64,000 bases of DNA from Dendrocalamus latiflorus (Eukaryota; Streptophyta; Magnoliopsida; Poales; Poaceae): NCBI GenBank assembly GCA_017311315.1, contig CM029627.1:960447-1024446 (forward strand), given 5' to 3'. Below the pieces are notes generated by a model. It had not been told where the DNA came from. It saw only the letters and a program-made list of their open reading frames with translations, and made no database searches. A program made the position numbers and the translations under genes. Each line of letters opens with the position of its first letter. Within the stretch, counting starts at the first letter, position 1. This document shows positions 1-9,892 of the stretch, one piece after another.

Positions 1-1194
1 AGCTCTAAATTTGTAGAAATTAGTTTTAGAAAGAAAAAAATTTTGGAACCTTCTATTCACTCCTCTAGTCGGTTATCTTTGATCCTACAGGTGTGAAATC
101 ATACCATCTGTAAGCAATAGAACGTCAACATAAGTATCTTACTACATTTTTTCGAGTGTTGTCTTCGGCATGGCTGCTTGCCTCTATTCTTGTTGAATCT
201 AGTATATGAACTTTCTTCTGCTTGCTATTCAAGACAACAATGTACCAATGATTATTGTTGCAATTTATTGACAGAAAAACCTGAAATATGTGAAATTTGT
301 AGCCGCATTTTATTTAATCAATATAACTATGTGATGCTAATAAAAATTGTTATATCATATCCTAAATATCTTGCTGCATGGCAAGCATTTGTGTCACATT
401 TCATTTTATTTGTGCGCTTATCCTGGCAAACACCACTTGTTTCCCACACCTGACCCCAAATTTCTGACTCGAGGAAGGCAATACCATCTTCCCTTTGTTT
501 GTTAAGTTTTGTATCGCACATGAGTTGTACACATGTTTCTATGACATGTTATTTAATAACCACAATGGCGTTAGTTGTGCTTTAAAGAAAAAGTAAGTAA
601 TGCACTTAAGCGATACTTCATACGTACTTGCCCAAGTAACCATTTTTCTTTTGCTTTTACATTTTTCTTGCACAACAAAGCATCTCTTGTGCATCTTATA
701 CAAATAAATGTCTTGTAGGCCTTCTAGTATCTTTTCAGCGCTGGACTTCCTGATGCATTCAATGATTATTTCATTCGGTAAACCAAGCCCCTTGTCTATT
801 GAATCCTTACTTGATGCTTGATTACCTGAAGATACATTCTTTTTTCTCATGGTAAAATAAAATAAGAAATATTTTTGTTTACCATGAGTTGGCTTAGAAA
901 CCCTTTCTTATTGGACCGTTAACTCTTTTTTGCAATGCTTATTGTATCACCAATGTTTTTGATAGATGAATTTTTTTATAAATCATCATATCTGGGGTTG
1001 CTCTTGTCCTATAAGGGTTAAATGTACCTTCTTTCTTTTCTTTGAGGTTTCAACAATGTGCTAGGTGTTGCTCTTGGTTTTACGAGGGAGGGAGGTGAAG
1101 ACAGAGCAGGCAAGGATGTATCCCCTGCTGTTCTGGCTCCGACAAACAAGGACGCCTCCACTGTCTTCCTTGTGCTCTTGCCGGAGCGCATCGG
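1..1194. other. Gene-poor flank, no supported feature
   Basis: AT-rich sequence with only short open frames. No splice-bounded exon, RNA gene or transposon terminus could be supported. A 103-codon minus-strand frame at 539-850 is discussed under rejected items. Confidence 0.5.
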
Positions 1195-1516
1195 GCATGT
1201 ACAATGGGTCTCTTCAAGCCGTCTCCATCTCAATACTTTTTGCAAAATACCCCTTGCATGGTCAAGAGACGGCCTCCGCGTCTCTTCACGAAGAGACGGT
1301 GAGCAGCTCGTCTCTACGCTGAAGTCGAGGCTTAAAGACAGACAAAGAAGACGTTGTATGAGTTGGAGACTCCAAGTTCATCTTAACCACATGCAAAATA
1401 TTAAATTACTTAAAGACACTAAAATAAATACTCCATTGTATGAACCGTCTTTTCACTGTCTCTATATCATATTTCAGCATCTTATAGACGGACTCCTGTC
1501 TCTCCATTGTACATGC
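1195..1516. mobile_element. Putative MITE, 13-bp terminal inverted repeats
   Basis: The left edge GCATGTACAATGG (1195-1207) is the exact reverse complement of CCATTGTACATGC (1504-1516). The 322-bp interval has no long open frame, and its left half holds several AGAGACG-type motifs in both orientations. Size and inverted ends suggest a MITE. No clear target-site duplication was found outside the repeats, so the superfamily is undetermined. Confidence 0.4.
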
Positions 1517-3942
1517 TCCAGCCCAAGAATCCCGGCAGGCTCGGCATGTTGATTCCATTGGCACCGCTGCCGTTGGGCTCGGCGCCCGGAAGCCCCATGC
1601 TAGTTTGCCTTCGTCCCCCTCTTACAAGAAGGGGGTGCTAGTCTAGAAACAGTGTTGTGTTGGATCTGAAGAAGACTGATGGGGAGGGTGGCAACGTTTG
1701 TACGTGTTTTTGGAGTTTATAAATAATATATTTTTACTTAACAATACAGAAATATACCTGTTTTTTTTACAGAAATAGCCTTCAGCGCCCAATCATTATG
1801 CGACTGGACCTGTCGCTCAACGGTTGAGCTGTTAGGCAGGCAGTTCAAGTCAAAGGCGTTGGGAATGGCATTTTCAAATGGGACATCTTCCGTATATGCC
1901 GCTCGACTTCTGGTAATTTGTACAAGGGGTACTCTATTACAACGGGGTCACGCGCGCGTTGAATTCAACGGACTTGATGGGGCTTTGGTTTCTATGTGCT
2001 ACAGTAACTAACTTTTAAACAGTATATTTTTAAAGTTAGATCAACAGAAAATTATAGTAAAAATATATTGAGTTCAGCTGTACCGGTCAAAATCGTATAC
2101 GACTATTTTTCTCTGAGTGTTATCTCTCACGAACAGATAGGATTTAAAATTTTAACCTATAAGTTATAATATAAGTTATAAACTACAGCTTAAACGAATC
2201 CACTCCTTATTTCTTTTTTCACGGCCCAGTCGTACAAGGAGACGACGAGCATGTAGTGATGCATGTGAAAAAAAGGGGAAAATCTCAATCGAACTACTGT
2301 TGCTTAGTGCCCACACTGGAATAGCACTTCAAGCAAGAGCTATAAGTAGAGGATCAAATGTTTTAGCACTCTATGAGCACGATGGACTGTCTACAACAAA
2401 CTCAATTAATACATGTAATAAAGGATATGGTGTCACAAAGGTTCCTAAATTGTTGTATTCCATCATCAGAATAGCTGTGTCCCTGAACTCCCTAATCCAA
2501 TGGCAGCACCGTTGTCTTGTTCTTCAGAAGAAGCTTCTTGTTTACAGTGTGCAGTAAGACGCACCCCTGTTTTTTACAATCTAGTTCAGAAGTTGCTTGC
2601 TTTGATACGACATCAAATGCTAAATTTTCTGGAGCGTATTTATGTACGTGTAACTTGACAACAGGACAACCAATCTTCTGAACCTACATGAACACAAGGA
2701 ATATGTTGATTTTCTTGAATATAACGCACAACCCACATGAACCAACAGCTTTTGAGAATTTTGAGAACTGGAGCTATTTATTTAAATAATCTTAAATGGG
2801 CTTCCTTAACTGCGGAGGTGTCACATGATTTCCTACTCTTTCCCATTATGAGTATTTCAGGACGAACCAGGTCATACTATGCCAACCACCAGTCTAACAA
2901 AGTGTTCTCTTAAAAAAGAACAACCAGCCCAACAATAATCTAGCGAAACAATTGGGTTAGCATATGTTGGCCATGCCATTATTTGTGGAAAGGGAAAACT
3001 TTTTACAAGTATAAAGCAACACACATAGCTATGGTACGGTCAGAAACTTCTTTTAAAACTTAACAAAGGCTATGAATTGACCTCTACCATTCTGTTGAAA
3101 CCGGGGGGGGGGGGGGGGGGGGTCTAAACCAGACAACAGAGATTATGCTTCATAAAAATAGAGAAAGCTTCTAGATAGGCTACAGTTTACTAGACTATAG
3201 ATTGGTTGCTTTGAGCTTGAGAAGGACATCAAAGAAAATAGCCAAATGTCAACTGGACCACTGTACTTGCGAAAAATGTTCAGGCTTACCTACATTTCCA
3301 CAGAAACCAGCATAAATCATGTTAGCTCCTAGCCTCCTACACACAAGATTTTCTCCCAGAAAAAGAAAAGGTGTACAACTCATATAAAAAAGAGAGAGGC
3401 ATAGTACAAAGTACAAACCAAGCCAGTAAATTTTAGCATTGCCTTGTAACTTATGCAGTACAGAAATGGCCTTCATTTTACACATATCATAGTGTCTGGT
3501 TTTGCCCCAAATCCGTACAGAATAAGAAAACAAGTAATTTATTTTTTTTGCACCTGTCAAATGCCATTTGTTTGAAAGTTAATTGGCCTAATGCCAATAA
3601 CATTGCCAAAATTAACCACCAAACGAGATACAGACACCAAACCAATACAACACTTTTCAGAGAGGGTAATATTATTGGTTTGGGTCTTTCTGGGCCTACA
3701 AAAATGATGAGATTTAAGTATACACAACAACAACAAAGACTTTTGTTCCAAATAAGTTGAGTTAGACTATGAATGAAAACTCATCAAGATCAAAGAGATG
3801 AGAGCCTTAAAAACCTACAATGCTAGAACCCTAAACCGTACAGCCTACAATCTGAGCCGAGAGTCTAAAACACTGCCCCTAAACTTTCTTATGGTTCCGG
3901 TACGTAGATCGCTAACTTCTATGCACTCCTATCTAAAACTAA
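1517..3942. other. Non-genic stretch with MITE-like relic
   Basis: No gene is visible. About 1997-2170 shares interior blocks (a ctacagtaactaacttttaaac block, then a tatctctcacgaacag block) with the MITEs at 5635-5872 and 55973-56195, so it is probably a diverged relative; its ends were not found. A long G homopolymer lies at 3103-3122. The rest is unremarkable AT-rich sequence. Confidence 0.4.
3103..3122. repeat. Poly-G homopolymer, 20 bases
   Basis: An uninterrupted run of 20 G residues, preceded by CC. Such runs are unstable in replication and often miscounted by sequencers, so the exact length is uncertain. Confidence 0.9.
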
Positions 3943-4222
3943 TTATTTAGATACATTCCAATCTCTCAAGTGTCTTTTAACTGCTTTCTCCCACGTCATT
4001 TTTGGTCGACCTCTGTCTTTTCTTACATTTTCAGTACGCCTTAAAGTTCCACTACGTACTAGTAGCTCAGGAGGCCTCCGTTGGAGATGTCCAAACTATC
4101 TTGAGCGATTTTGGATAAGTTTCTCTTCAATTGGTGCTATCCCACCCTATCACGTATATCATCGTTGCGGATGTGATCCCGCCTTGTATGACCACAGATC
4201 AACGCCTTTAAGCATACCATAC
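3943..4222 (-). pseudogene. LINE (non-LTR) reverse-transcriptase C-terminal relic
   Basis: Read on the minus strand, this encodes the tail characteristic of many plant LINE-derived ORFs. It starts with KALICGHTRRDHIRNDDIRD, continues after a frame change with APIEEKLIQNRS, and ends FGHLQRRPPELLVRSGTLRR, then RKDRGRPKMTWEKAVKRHL and a TAA at 3943-3945. There is a frameshift near 4140 and a stop just before FGHL, so it is dead. No upstream endonuclease or RT core was seen, so this is a short 5'-truncated fragment. Family assignment rests on remembered motif patterns and is fairly secure at the level of LINE. Confidence 0.7.
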
Positions 4223-5360
4223 AGAAAATCAAGAATGTAATGCATATACTCTTTCAGACTAGAATGGAATGGAGGGTATATGGATCTTATAAGTAAACAT
4301 AAAGAAGGTAGTCCAAGGATCTTGGGGAAGAACCTTACAAGTTACAATGCTTCAATGTTTCCTTGCTGGTTCTCATGCAGAAGCTTGCTGTCCATATAAA
4401 AATAAACCTGTTTAGACTCTAGAACAACAAACTATAAATTTACCATGTAAATATGATAGGCATACATATGTAATCCAAACAACCATAAGTGAAAGAAATG
4501 TGAGCAACTAGTGCACTGTAGAGACAGAATGAGTGCAGCTCACTACAAGCGTAGACAAATCAGAGATCTGATGTCACCCTATCAGCATCCAAATCGTAAC
4601 TGAATTGATTATACATCAATTTAAAAAGCAAGAGTGTGACCCAATGCTATACACCACATTCATGGCGACACGAGAATTAGTCTGACTATTCTGCTACAAG
4701 TAATTTCACCAAAATCAACTCATATATGCATGCAGGGGATGGAGTCACAGGAATTAACTGTGAAAGGCCCTTTATAGGCATGCAGGGGATGGGGTGATGG
4801 AAAAGGGAGGGGCTAGCACTTCTGATATTACTAGTGTTGACAATTATGCAGAAGTTGAGATAATGCACCTTCTGAAAAGTAAGCTGCTGCCTGATATTCA
4901 GGGAAAAGGAAAAGCTTTTGAAAGATGGGTGACTTGATAAGAATGTTGATGCTGTAGCACCTTATGCTGATAAATGACAATACCAGAGACAAATTCAAAA
5001 TTCATATTTATCACATGGTGGCTACTCCTAGGATGTTTAACAAAATGTTGAACTAAACCATATGTCATGATGAACATCTCAGTGATTTGGATGGCCTGAT
5101 ACTCCACAGGAGTCAACGGTCACAATCTAAAATGTCAAAAATTGCAGGAGTAAGTAGGGATATTGGAAGGAAAATAAAATGCAAATAATCCAATTTTAGA
5201 GGCCCAGAAAAAACAGAGATAACAGCATTTGAATTGCACAATCATATGATATATACTACTTAGTAACTGTTTGAACCAAATCGCATTGAGATTTGGAAAT
5301 GGATGATAAGTACTATAGAGTACTAGTCTACTAGATAACATGGCTTCACTCTGAAACGAT
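4223..5360. other. Non-genic stretch
   Basis: No coding exon or complete mobile element was recognised. A short motif (GGCATGCAGGGGATGG and variants) occurs twice, around 4730 and 4777. Otherwise nothing is seen. Confidence 0.4.
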
Positions 5361-5634
5361 GTTCAAGAAGGCGTTAGGAGCTAGGCGAACGACGAGGTGA
5401 GGCCTAGCGCCTAGGGAGCCTAGATGGAGCTTAGGCGGCCGAATTAAAAATGAGGACAACAGACGGAAGATAAGCCAGCATACATATATATTTGATGTTT
5501 AGATGAAAATCAGTCAAATTTTAGACCGCCCAATGGAGATCCAACGTACTAGATCGACCCATCAAATCCTATAACCAATGTTCAAGAAAATTAGTCAGAT
5601 TTTAGACCGTCCAGATCGAATCATCAAATCCTAT

Positions 5635-5872
5635 GGCCCTGTTCTTTTTCGGTTTTTCGTTTCTGCTTTTAACTTTTCTACAGTAACTAACTTTTAAACA
5701 GATTGTCTTTTCAAGATAGGGTCTACTAGTTAATTGTAGTACATATATACCGACTTTATTTATATCGGCAAAAATTGCATGTTTCTGTTACTCTATAATC
5801 TCTCGCACGAACAGTCCAAAAGCCACAAGTCGCAGCCAAATGCCATAAGCCTCAACCAAAAAGAATAGGTCC
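5635..5872. mobile_element. MITE, GGCCCTGTTCTTTTT ends, 3-bp TSD (TAT)
   Basis: A 238-bp element starting GGCCCTGTTCTTTTT and ending AAAAAGAATAGGTCC, flanked by TAT on both sides (5632-5634 and 5873-5875). A second copy with the same interior order lies at 55973-56195. A 3-bp duplication fits PIF/Harbinger-type MITEs, but CACTA-derived elements also give 3 bp, so the superfamily is inferred only. Confidence 0.65.
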
Positions 5873-6000
5873 TATAACCAATGTTCAAAAAAAATTAGTC
5901 AGACTTTAAACTGTACGATGAAGATCCAACGTCCCAGATCAAATCATCATATCCTTATATAAATCTAACCCTAACATCCATCTCTCCTCCCTAGCCGCCG

Positions 6001-6163
6001 CCTCCCCCGCAGATCTCCTCCACCTTCATCTCTGTCCGCCGCCTCCCCCGCAGATCTCACTCCTCCCTAGCTGCCGCCTCCCCCGCAGATCTCGCTCCTC
6101 CCTAGCTGCCGCCTCCCCCGCAGATCTCGCTCCTCCCTAGCTGTCGCCTCCCCCGTAGATCTT
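6001..6163. repeat. 35-bp C-rich tandem repeat, about 5 copies
   Basis: The anchor CCTCCCCCGCAGATCT recurs at 6001, 6042, 6077, 6112 and 6147 (the last with one change), giving periods of 41, 35, 35 and 35 bp. The spacer is mostly CGCTCCTCCCTAGCTGCCG. The array lies inside the putative transposon 5361-6650 and is not coding. Confidence 0.85.
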
Positions 6164-7013
6164 GGCCCCTTAGTTCTCCCCTCCAGCCTCCACTGTCGCT
6201 CTCCTCCTCCGCTTGCCACCCCTCGCCGCCTTGCCTACCTCCGACCGCAGATCTATCGAGTGGAGGGGAGTGGGGCCGTGAGGCCAGCGGAGTTTTCGGC
6301 GAAGGGGAGACGGCGGAGGACACAGCGGTAGGAAGGCGGAGGAGACGATGGAGGGGAGACGACGAAGGGGATAGGAGGCGGAGGCAGAAGAGAACCTCAG
6401 TGATGGCGTTGCTAATTCCGACGAGGCAGAAGGGAACTCTTGGTAAGCCCTCAGTCCGTCTTCCTCTTCTCCTGCTCTTGGTCACCATCTACGCACCTAG
6501 GCACCGCACGGCTGCCGCGCCCGCTTGGCAGACCGCCACGCCGAGGCCTCCTTGCCCGCCTTGGACCACCTCGCCGCCCAACCATTCTAGCACCCTGCCG
6601 CCCAGCGCCTACACGGCGCCTAGGCAGCCACCCAGGCCGCCTTCTTGAACTCTACTTTGGAACAAGTAGAGTTAGCAAAATGTTGTGAAAGGTTTATATT
6701 TTTTGAGAGAAAAAAAAGAGGAGCACTTTCAACAAGTGTATGCTGCATATCCACCAGAATATAGCATTTAATTATTCAGGGGAAGTAAATAGGAGATTAG
6801 GAGTACTCGTGATTTGGTGACAGTGACTTCTCAAACATTTATAATATTACATAAAATACAGGTCAGCACATTTGCATATTCCTGTTCCTTCAATGTGATG
6901 ATTTCAAATATGGTCAGAACTGGCAAAATGGAGGCAAAACATACCACTATAGATGAGTACTACAGCTAGTAACAATAATGAAAAAATTGCACATTATGAT
7001 TGGGAGTTTATAC

Positions 7014-7216
7014 TGTTAAGGGTATTAGAGATAAGGGTATTAAAGATAGAATAGGAATCAGCATATTCCCCTGTAATATCCATTTGTACTTCCTATATAT
7101 ATTGCCCATTGGGCCTCTTCAATATACGCACAATATATTCCCCTGTAATATCCCTTTGTACTTCCTATATATATTGCCCATTGGACCTCTTCAATATATG
7201 CACAATATTCATAACA
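7014..7216 (+). mobile_element. Copia-type LTR remnant (TG...CA)
   Basis: The sequence begins TGTTAAGGGTATTAGAG and ends CATAACA immediately before a tRNA-Met primer-binding site, the expected junction of a 5' LTR. The style (CCCTGTAATATCCCTTTGTACT, then TATATATTGCCCATTGG) is familiar from grass Copia LTRs. It contains a perfect-register 72-bp duplication. No matching 3' LTR or gag/pol was found, so this is a 5' end fragment or TRIM-like remnant. Confidence 0.6.
7066..7209. repeat. 72-bp tandem duplication inside the LTR
   Basis: The block starting TTCCCCTGTAATATCC at 7066 repeats at 7138 with about four substitutions. Each copy carries one TATATATATTG-type segment, so promoter or terminator motifs of the LTR are doubled. 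Confidence 0.85.
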
Positions 7217-7228
7217 TGGTATCAGAGC
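7217..7228 (+). other. Primer-binding site, initiator tRNA-Met
   Basis: TGGTATCAGAGC directly follows the LTR end. It is complementary to the 3' end of plant initiator tRNA-Met and is the usual minus-strand priming site of Copia and many gypsy elements. Confidence 0.75.
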
Positions 7229-7277
7229 TTAAGTTAAAACCCTAACCTCGATCTACTTCGGCTTGTCTTCGGCATCT

Positions 7278-7312
7278 GCTGCCCCCGGGAGGATCGATCT
7301 CCTGGGGGCAGC
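7278..7312. repeat. 35-nt GC-rich hairpin
   Basis: An inverted repeat: GCTGCCCCCGGGAG pairs with CTCCTGGGGGCAGC around an AT-containing loop, with one G-T pair in the arm. It lies about 50 bases downstream of the primer-binding site, in what would be retroelement leader sequence. Confidence 0.7.
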
Positions 7313-9613
7313 TATCTCACCGGATCTTGCCCGCCTCCAGCTTGCTTTCGGGCTACCCCTGGCTCGCTTTCAGGTCGCCCGCCTTGATGCCCGCGTTCGT
7401 CGGCCGCCGCCAACGGATCTCGCCGGGCCGTCGTCGAATATCGCCATGCCTGGATCCCAGTAAGCCGCCGCTGCCGTCCATCTCTTGGACCGCCGCCACT
7501 GCTCGCTTCTTCTGGATCTGGCCACCGCCATCGCCAACGGCCGTCTTGCCCGTGCCGACTTGGTCAGGCTCGGGTCGCTCACCACCTGCCGAAGTGGGAA
7601 GTGAGAAGTGAGAAGCAGGACATTAACTAATATCATGTTATTTTAAATATTTATTGTACAAGAAATAATAGTGCATAAATAACATAATGAAAATACCGAT
7701 AAATAATAATTAACTGAATGTAGGTTCAATATGATCAAAAGACATGTAACTTGTCTCTTTGTCCATAGTCTCTGATTATCTTATTGTAGTCTTCAGACTA
7801 AATACTGATTTCTCTCATTGCTCTTGTAGTCCTTCTGTTGACCCACTCGTGTGGTCCGAGTACTAGCGTGGAAGACGAATACAAATGAATTCCTGTTTTG
7901 CAGCATGCAAACTGAGAACAAAATACCAATAAATAACCATAAAGAGTAAATGTTTAGGTGGTTCGGGTTTAGGCGATGTTTGGTTTGGCTGATCGGAGTT
8001 AGGAATTGGCTTGGAATGGTCAAGATAATCAAAATGGCTATATAGGTGGGTATGGGATTCGGCGAAGGGTTGTAGGCATGGACAGTATTGGGTTTTGAGG
8101 TCGAAATATTATTTGGGTGGTTTAGAGTTTTATCGGAGTTTGGAATGACAGAACGGAGATGGGAAGCAGATAGGTTCAAGGTGATCAAAATGGGTGCATA
8201 AATATTTTTAGGTTTTCGGTAAATAGAGATAGCTTAAAGAGTATTTGAATTTTGGGTTTGGAATGGTGTTTGGGCTAATTATGATTTTATTGGTGTCTAA
8301 TTTGACCAAAAGGAGTGGGAATTTGACTTCATGGGGGTCAAAATGGTCAAAACGGGTATAAATATGTTTTTTGCTTCATATGAATGGTCAAGAACTGTTG
8401 GCTGACGGATAGGATCACAACCCAAAACGGGTCATGTGAACAGTAATGGGTTAGTTCACTATTCACTACGGGTCGAAATACTATTCATACATGTCGGTTA
8501 CTGTTCACTCCGAATCCAAATGCCACAGTGTCGAATCTACTGTTCATCTTCCTTTTCCCGCGCGGTCACTGTAGCGGCAGAACAGGGGATTTTGGCGCTA
8601 GTAGTTTCGGCAGCTATGGTGACTTCCAATGAAAACTGATGGCATGGATGGATTGCTGGGGTTGAGGGGGCTCCATTTTTGGCCTTGGGTATGATTGGGG
8701 ATGGCCTAAACTTCGCCGACGGTGAGGTGTCTTCGCTGCAGTTTTTAATGGCAACGGTGTGCTTTAAGTGTTAAGGGGACAAAAGCATTGGTGTTTGAGC
8801 ATCCTTGGTGTGAGGGGGTGTCGATGGTATGGTCGGTTCAGGCTGGGGTAGCTTGTGGTGGCGCGCCACGGCGGGGTGATTTCGACTGGCGGAAGAGAAG
8901 GTTGCCGAGGAGCTATAGGGCTTAGTTGGCCATGGTGATTCATTGGTGGGGTTCCTAGGGTCATGGAGGTGCTATCGGTGCGAGTAATTGAAAAGTTATA
9001 GACTATACAAAGAGAATTGAAAATTGGCTTACTTGAAGCTTATGGCGGTCGAAGCAGTGGCTTGCCCGCTCGGCGGTTGGCGCGTGGTTAAGGCGGGAGA
9101 GCTCAAGAAGCTTCGGGGTGGATCGGCAAAGGCGGCGGAGGGGTCAGCTATTGTGGTGGCACCTCAGGCTAGGCGTTCCCTTGAGTGGTGTGCAGCGGCA
9201 GTCAAAGTTGGCGGCACGGGCAGTCGGCCGTGAGAGGGAAATGGAGTGGCGATGGAAAACATGGGTTTGGCTTAGCCTATTTGGCAGGTTGTCAGGGCAG
9301 GTGTGGCGTACGATGGGTTGACGAGGCAAAGGCGTGGCAGCAGGTGACCAAGAAGGTGGGACGGCAAAAGAAATCGGGATAACACCGTTGCCGGACGGTG
9401 AATAGCGTCCGAAGACCAAGCCGCACGGGAATGGACGATGGGGGATGACAGGGGAATTGAAACACAAATAATGGAGAAAGGTGGAGATTTGGGCTAAGAA
9501 TCAAATGAAATCAATTCTCAACAAAAAAATCAAAATTATTTTCAAATTTTCGGTTTGTTTCAGTGATTTTCAGTAATCAGCGTGAACACGATCTTGCTGA
9601 ATGTTCCAGCACG
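7313..9613. other. Repeat-derived non-genic stretch
   Basis: No intact gene. 7320-7620 is GC-rich, possibly leader or gag-derived sequence of the preceding retroelement, without a recognisable domain. 7950-9590 is G-rich on the plus strand and holds several ACTGTTCAC/GTGAACAGT motifs of the kind common in grass LTRs. LTR termini were not found. Confidence 0.35.
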
Positions 9614-9616
9614 TTA

Positions 9617-9889
9617 GAGCAGGTACAATAAGACTTAGTCAGCAGGCTATAGCAAATATAATATCAACCAAATCTTATGTGGCAGAGAGAGAAAGGAAGA
9701 GAGAGAAGGAAGCTGGCTACTAAATTACAGCTAGCTATAGCATGTAAAAATATGCATTTCACTCTCTTACACATGGGGCCAAATAGTTATTGTAATAGCT
9801 ACCTTATTGTATGAACTATTTTTTTGAAGGCTATAGATGAAATGGACAAGTATTATAGCCACTAGTTGGCTATACTATTGTACTTGCTC
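9617..9889. mobile_element. Tourist-like MITE (PIF/Harbinger), TSD TTA
   Basis: The left end GAGCAGGTACAATA and the inverse right end TATTGTACTTGCTC differ at one position, and the element is flanked by TTA at 9614-9616 and 9890-9892. The 273-bp length, TTA target and GAGCAAGTACAATA-type terminus match the Tourist group of grass MITEs. Confidence 0.8.
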
Positions 9890-9892
9890 TTA

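Larger units (their letters stand above)
5361..6650. mobile_element. Putative DNA transposon with GTTCAAGAAGGCG ends
   Basis: The left end GTTCAAGAAGGCG (5361-5373) is the inverse of the right end CGCCTTCTTGAAC (6638-6650), and both sides continue into CGCCTAGG-rich sequence. The 1290-bp interior is non-coding: a copied TTAGTCAGATTTTAGACCG motif, a nested MITE (5635-5872), a C-rich 35-bp tandem array and a GC-rich right half. No target-site duplication was recognised, so superfamily (possibly Mutator-like) and exact ends remain open. Confidence 0.4.

Noticed and set aside
539..850. Minus-strand 103-codon frame with SSAEKILEGLQDIYLYK, faintly like a Copia Gag segment
   Set aside because: The similarity is short, no zinc knuckle or neighbouring pol was seen, and the rest of the frame looks random. 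Not enough to call a gene.
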